Source: Tubulanus polymorphus (Eukaryota; Nemertea; Palaeonemertea; Tubulaniformes; Tubulanidae). From it: a stretch of 64,000 nt of DNA. The notes under the pieces were generated by a model, which saw nothing but the letters and a program-made list of their open reading frames with translations, searched no databases and was not told where the DNA came from. The stretch is taken from assembly GCF_964204645.1 (NCBI RefSeq), contig NC_134028.1, positions 2,108,001-2,172,000 of the forward strand, in the 5' to 3' direction. The position numbers were made by a program, and so were the translations under genes. Below, one piece after another: positions 61,401 through 64,000 of the stretch (within the stretch, counting starts at the first letter, position 1; each line of letters starts with the position of its first letter).

Positions 61401-61912
61401 TTGTAACAGCTGCACAGATCGTCAAGTGCTCGATGCTAGTGGAATTTGTCAATGTGTATCAGGAACAACATGGAACGGATCGCAGTGCGTCTGTGATTCC
61501 AATCGCCTCTGGGACCCCGTAACGAAAAAATGCTTTGGTAAAATTTGATCTATATTTGAAATGATTCTTGGCAGCATTTAAAACCCTACCAAAACCGCAA
61601 TACCTTCTAATTAGCTATGCCTATCAGAACTTTAGATGATACTGTTAATCATTGGCTATTACTAACGAAGATATTTCTTCTTTTTAGCGCATGTTGCTAG
61701 TGCAGGTAATTCTTAAGAAATCCATTTCAAAATTATGATTTGGTCGAAATAATCTAATAAATGCAAATTGTTTTCATTGTGAAATATCAATCCTTTCAGG
61801 ATGGTGCAGGCTATTCTTTACGAATCCATGTAGCCCAGGATTATGCGTTTCCAATGGTCGAGGATATTACTGCATTTGTCCCAATGGGCACACTATCACT
61901 GGATGCCGGTAG
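55445..61912 (+). CDS. copy B: secreted kringle / vWD-C8-TIL / EGF protein
   Basis: Tandem paralogue of the gene at 44,712, predicted 1,100 residues, same domain order. Exons: 55445-55520, 55630-55923, 56020-56146, 56228-56382, 56739-56786, 57042-57188, 57317-57418, 57521-57795, 58047-58218, 58392-58545, 58656-58742, 58822-59030, 59174-59347, 59447-59554, 59731-59859, 59932-60093, 60260-60412, 60551-60703, 60867-61019, 61157-61312, 61400-61537, 61688-61705, 61800-61912. The sum is 3,303 nt, a multiple of three. Exon lengths match copy A except for +6 nt in the second kringle, +15 nt in the Pro-rich linker, and one additional 153-nt EGF exon. The signal peptide is identical. All donors are GT, including 61313 where copy A has GC. 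Nothing breaks the frame, so both copies look functional. Confidence 0.9.
55630..56382 (+). CDS. copy B: two kringle domains
   Basis: Exon 55630-55923 is a six-Cys kringle ([31 protein letters not shown]). Exons 56020-56146 and 56228-56382 form the divergent second kringle. Relative to copy A, the first dozen residues of the second kringle are replaced (CHIYLAPYKTYTYNG against [13 protein letters not shown]), and there are clustered substitutions near Q-R-Q-R-M-M-G and in D-V-V-A-F-K-F, while the Cys framework is kept. The linker exon 56739-56786 is extended by five residues rich in Pro and Thr. Confidence 0.85.
56599..56713. mobile_element. 115-bp inverted-repeat element in a copy B intron
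   Basis: Terminal inverted repeats of 23 bp with one mismatch (ctgggaccggttttatagac / gtctataaaaccgggcccag). It sits in the same intron as the copy A insertion at 45,711 but is a different element, so the two copies were hit independently. Confidence 0.65.
57521..59347 (+). CDS. copy B: vWD, C8 and TIL domains
   Basis: Exons 57521-57795, 58047-58218 and 58392-58545 encode vWD ([18 protein letters not shown] to [12 protein letters not shown]). Exons 58656-58742 and 58822-59030 encode C8, and 59174-59347 encodes TIL. Exon lengths equal those of copy A. The intron 58219-58391 is 2 nt longer than its counterpart because its end reads cacttag instead of cacag. Both are legal acceptors, and the length change is harmless only if this stretch is an intron. 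Confidence 0.88.
59447..61912 (+). CDS. copy B: EGF-like repeat region with one more module
   Basis: EGF exons: 59447-59554, 59731-59859, 59932-60093, then four near-identical modules 60260-60412, 60551-60703, 60867-61019 and 61157-61312 (copy A has three), then 61400-61537 (Cys-rich), the 18-nt microexon 61688-61705 and the last exon 61800-61912 ending in TAG. All boundaries are phase 1. The introns between the near-identical modules alternate between two sequence types, which shows how the array grew. Confidence 0.88.
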
Positions 61913-62122
61913 AACTCCGAACATCGAATGGTGAGGTTTACAAGTTTAATCATCTGTTTCGTTAATATTTGTTTTTTTACTTATGCGTCTCCTTTCTGTC
62001 TAGACTATGAGAAATGCGTTCGCTTCTTGTTTAGTTCGTGATGAATAATGTGACATCAGAAAAGACCGATATCCAACAATTTCTTCCCATGTCATGAAAT
62101 TAATTGTATCTGATTCATTACT

Positions 62123-62128
62123 AATAAA
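62123..62128 (+). other. candidate polyadenylation signal, copy B
   Basis: AATAAA about 210 nt after the stop codon, in the position equivalent to 51585-51590 of copy A. Confidence 0.45.
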
Positions 62129-62393
62129 ACATAATTACGCAAACAATGCAGAGTGTCTAAAATTCGTCCATGGTGCATTATATAGAGTTTACCCCCAATT
62201 CATCGATAACGATTCATCCCTTCTCCGGAATTCGTGTTACTCGGAAGAATGTATTTATTTGTTCTGCAAGATCTGAGACACAATAAGAAAATTAGTAGTC
62301 CTATATATGGAACCAGACCTAGAGGTAAACGCGGTACTAAGCTATAAGACAACTGCTTTTCATCACGGAACTGGTAGATGAACAGACTCCGAT

Positions 62394-64000
62394 AAAGCAC
62401 ATGGCTGTTTAATGCGGAATTGACAGCGAGCTAGTTGCAGAGACGATGGAATGCAAAATGATACGGATTCTACGCTGAGTTGCGGGTAAATTCTACACAA
62501 AAACCGCAATAACAAAATTCTTAAACTTAACATAGTATCTGAATACGATAGCCGGAAAAGTTGGAGTCCCAGCAGTATTGTGGCTCAAGCCGACTTGCAA
62601 TCATGTACAAATACGTGCTTCCCGATATATCAACGTTCTGTTATTGTGATTTGTTACTCGAGCCTCACCTCGACGTCTTTGGGTTAGGGGTAGAGCCTTC
62701 GTACGTTCCTCCGTCCGTTCGGTCGTGCGTCTGTCACCTTTTTTTCCCACTAATTGCTATTAGTCCTACAGTTTTAATCAAATCAATTCCTAGTATGGTA
62801 TGAATATTCTATGGACCGATACCTACAAAGAACACAGCCGATTTTGGATTATGACCACGAGGGGGAGCCCCTCTTCAAATCACACAGCGGAGCTATATTA
62901 GCCGATATTAGCAATCGTAGCAATACTTTTCTAACATCGTTCCACAACAAAAATTAGACATTTTACAAGTCTTTTGCGGATGTCATACGTTTTTTTGCTA
63001 CAGTAGGCAGTACAGTATTGCGTTCCTGTATAGTCGGCATACAGACGGACAGCATACTGTTATACATACGATTAGCGATAGTTACTTCTAATTTCATTTG
63101 TTTCGAGAAAAATGAGAAATAGATCCGTTGATAAGAGTTGATGAATAGATTTAATATTTGAATATTTTTGAAATTGATATCAATAGTGGATATTCGTGTA
63201 TTGATTTATTGCTTCACTGAGGTGGTACTTGTCTTTTATCACTCGAAAATCTTCCGCTTGCCACACGTCACCAGCTCGAATCAATACGTTTATTGAATAC
63301 TATAGACATTTTCAACAAGCCCGATATTAAATTATATCCTCGTTTATAGCGGGATCGATAGATTTCACCGAAATGTTCGAGTATGTCCAACATGTATCGT
63401 ACGTTAAGTCGTGAAACGTGACGGTTACTGCTGAAAGTGAAAACTTTCAGAACTCATATACAACATTTCTTCTTATTCTTATTCAATTTTGATCTTAATC
63501 AAATTTATATATTTAATTCACTTTGTCTCATTCCAGTATTACGTGGTTTTTTTATTCAATTGATGAATCTTTTTGGGACATCGTTGAATGTGACTTTTCG
63601 TCATGAATTGAGGCAAACTATTAGTAAAAAATCACAAATCATGTAAATTATGTTATATAAATGTTTGACATAAGATAATAAAAAGTGCAATTCTTTATCT
63701 TATATCAACGGCATTCTGTTGATAGATTCGATGAAGTCCGGTCAATAAGATTTGCGTCGTACAATTACAGAAAACGATGCATTATTCTATGTATTACTAG
63801 AATGGAAATTAATCATGTTTCATATAATTCATCGAATATACTGATGTTACCGAAGTAGAAATGGTCGACAAGAGAGTGAAAACCTAAAGAATATCAGTAA
63901 CAAGTTACATTTCAACTTCTAACCACATTTTCTGGAATATGTGGCTGAAGGCCTATAAGTGTGAAAAATAAACTGGTTTCGGGAAATTCAAACTCCAAGA
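62394..64000. other. no gene recognised after copy B
   Basis: Sequence beyond the duplication edge. Mixed AT-rich DNA with no exon, repeat or RNA gene I can support. Confidence 0.6.

Larger units (their letters stand above)
43080..62393. repeat. tandem segmental duplication (two units)
   Basis: Unit A runs about 43,080-51,862 and unit B about 52,735-62,393, in direct orientation. Outer landmarks are the shared stretch around 43,094 / 52,740 (tttctatcaccggtttgc) and the last shared bases gaacagactccgata at about 51,862 / 62,393. Similarity covers introns and flanks as well as exons, so the duplication was genomic. Edges are set by eye and may be off by tens of bases. Confidence 0.85.

Overview
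This is a eukaryotic window, most likely from a bilaterian invertebrate. Genes are split into many short exons with GT-AG introns. The DNA is AT-rich by eye but keeps many CpGs, and it carries non-autonomous transposons, microsatellites and hammerhead-ribozyme-like motifs of the kind found in Penelope-like elements. A lophotrochozoan (mollusc, annelid or relative) would fit, but the sequence alone does not prove it. I found no prokaryotic or viral genes.

Layout: (1) Positions 1-25,809 hold no exon I can support. They contain repeats: a 339-bp transposon with 9-bp target duplications, a 15 x 40-bp tandem array, a foldback element, a 27-bp perfect hairpin and simple repeats. The missing 5' exons of the next gene may be hidden here. 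(2) Positions 25,810-40,890 (+) encode a receptor-type (membrane) guanylate cyclase. I resolved 20 exons giving 1,194 codons in one continuous frame: the C-terminal part of an ANF-receptor-type ligand-binding domain, one transmembrane segment, a kinase-homology domain, a coiled-coil linker, a complete cyclase domain and a 269-residue tail. (3) Positions 44,712-51,373 and 55,445-61,912 (+) are tandem paralogues of a secreted multidomain protein: signal peptide, kringle, divergent kringle, small Cys-rich modules, vWD, C8, TIL, then a run of EGF modules. Copy A has 22 coding exons (1,042 aa). Copy B has 23 (1,100 aa), with one more EGF exon. Both sums are exact multiples of three, which supports the splice models.

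The pair lies in a tandem segmental duplication of about 9-10 kb (about 43.08-51.86 kb and 52.74-62.39 kb). The copies have since received different transposon insertions, which act as natural markers of events after duplication. The two kringles and nearby introns differ more between copies than the vWD-to-EGF part, which suggests gene conversion in the 3' part or faster change in the kringles.

The guanylate cyclase (a cell-surface receptor that makes cGMP) and the secreted pair have no evident functional link; they are simply neighbours. The most notable item is the kringle-kringle-vWD-C8-TIL-EGF architecture, duplicated in tandem and still changing its EGF count by whole-exon gain or loss.
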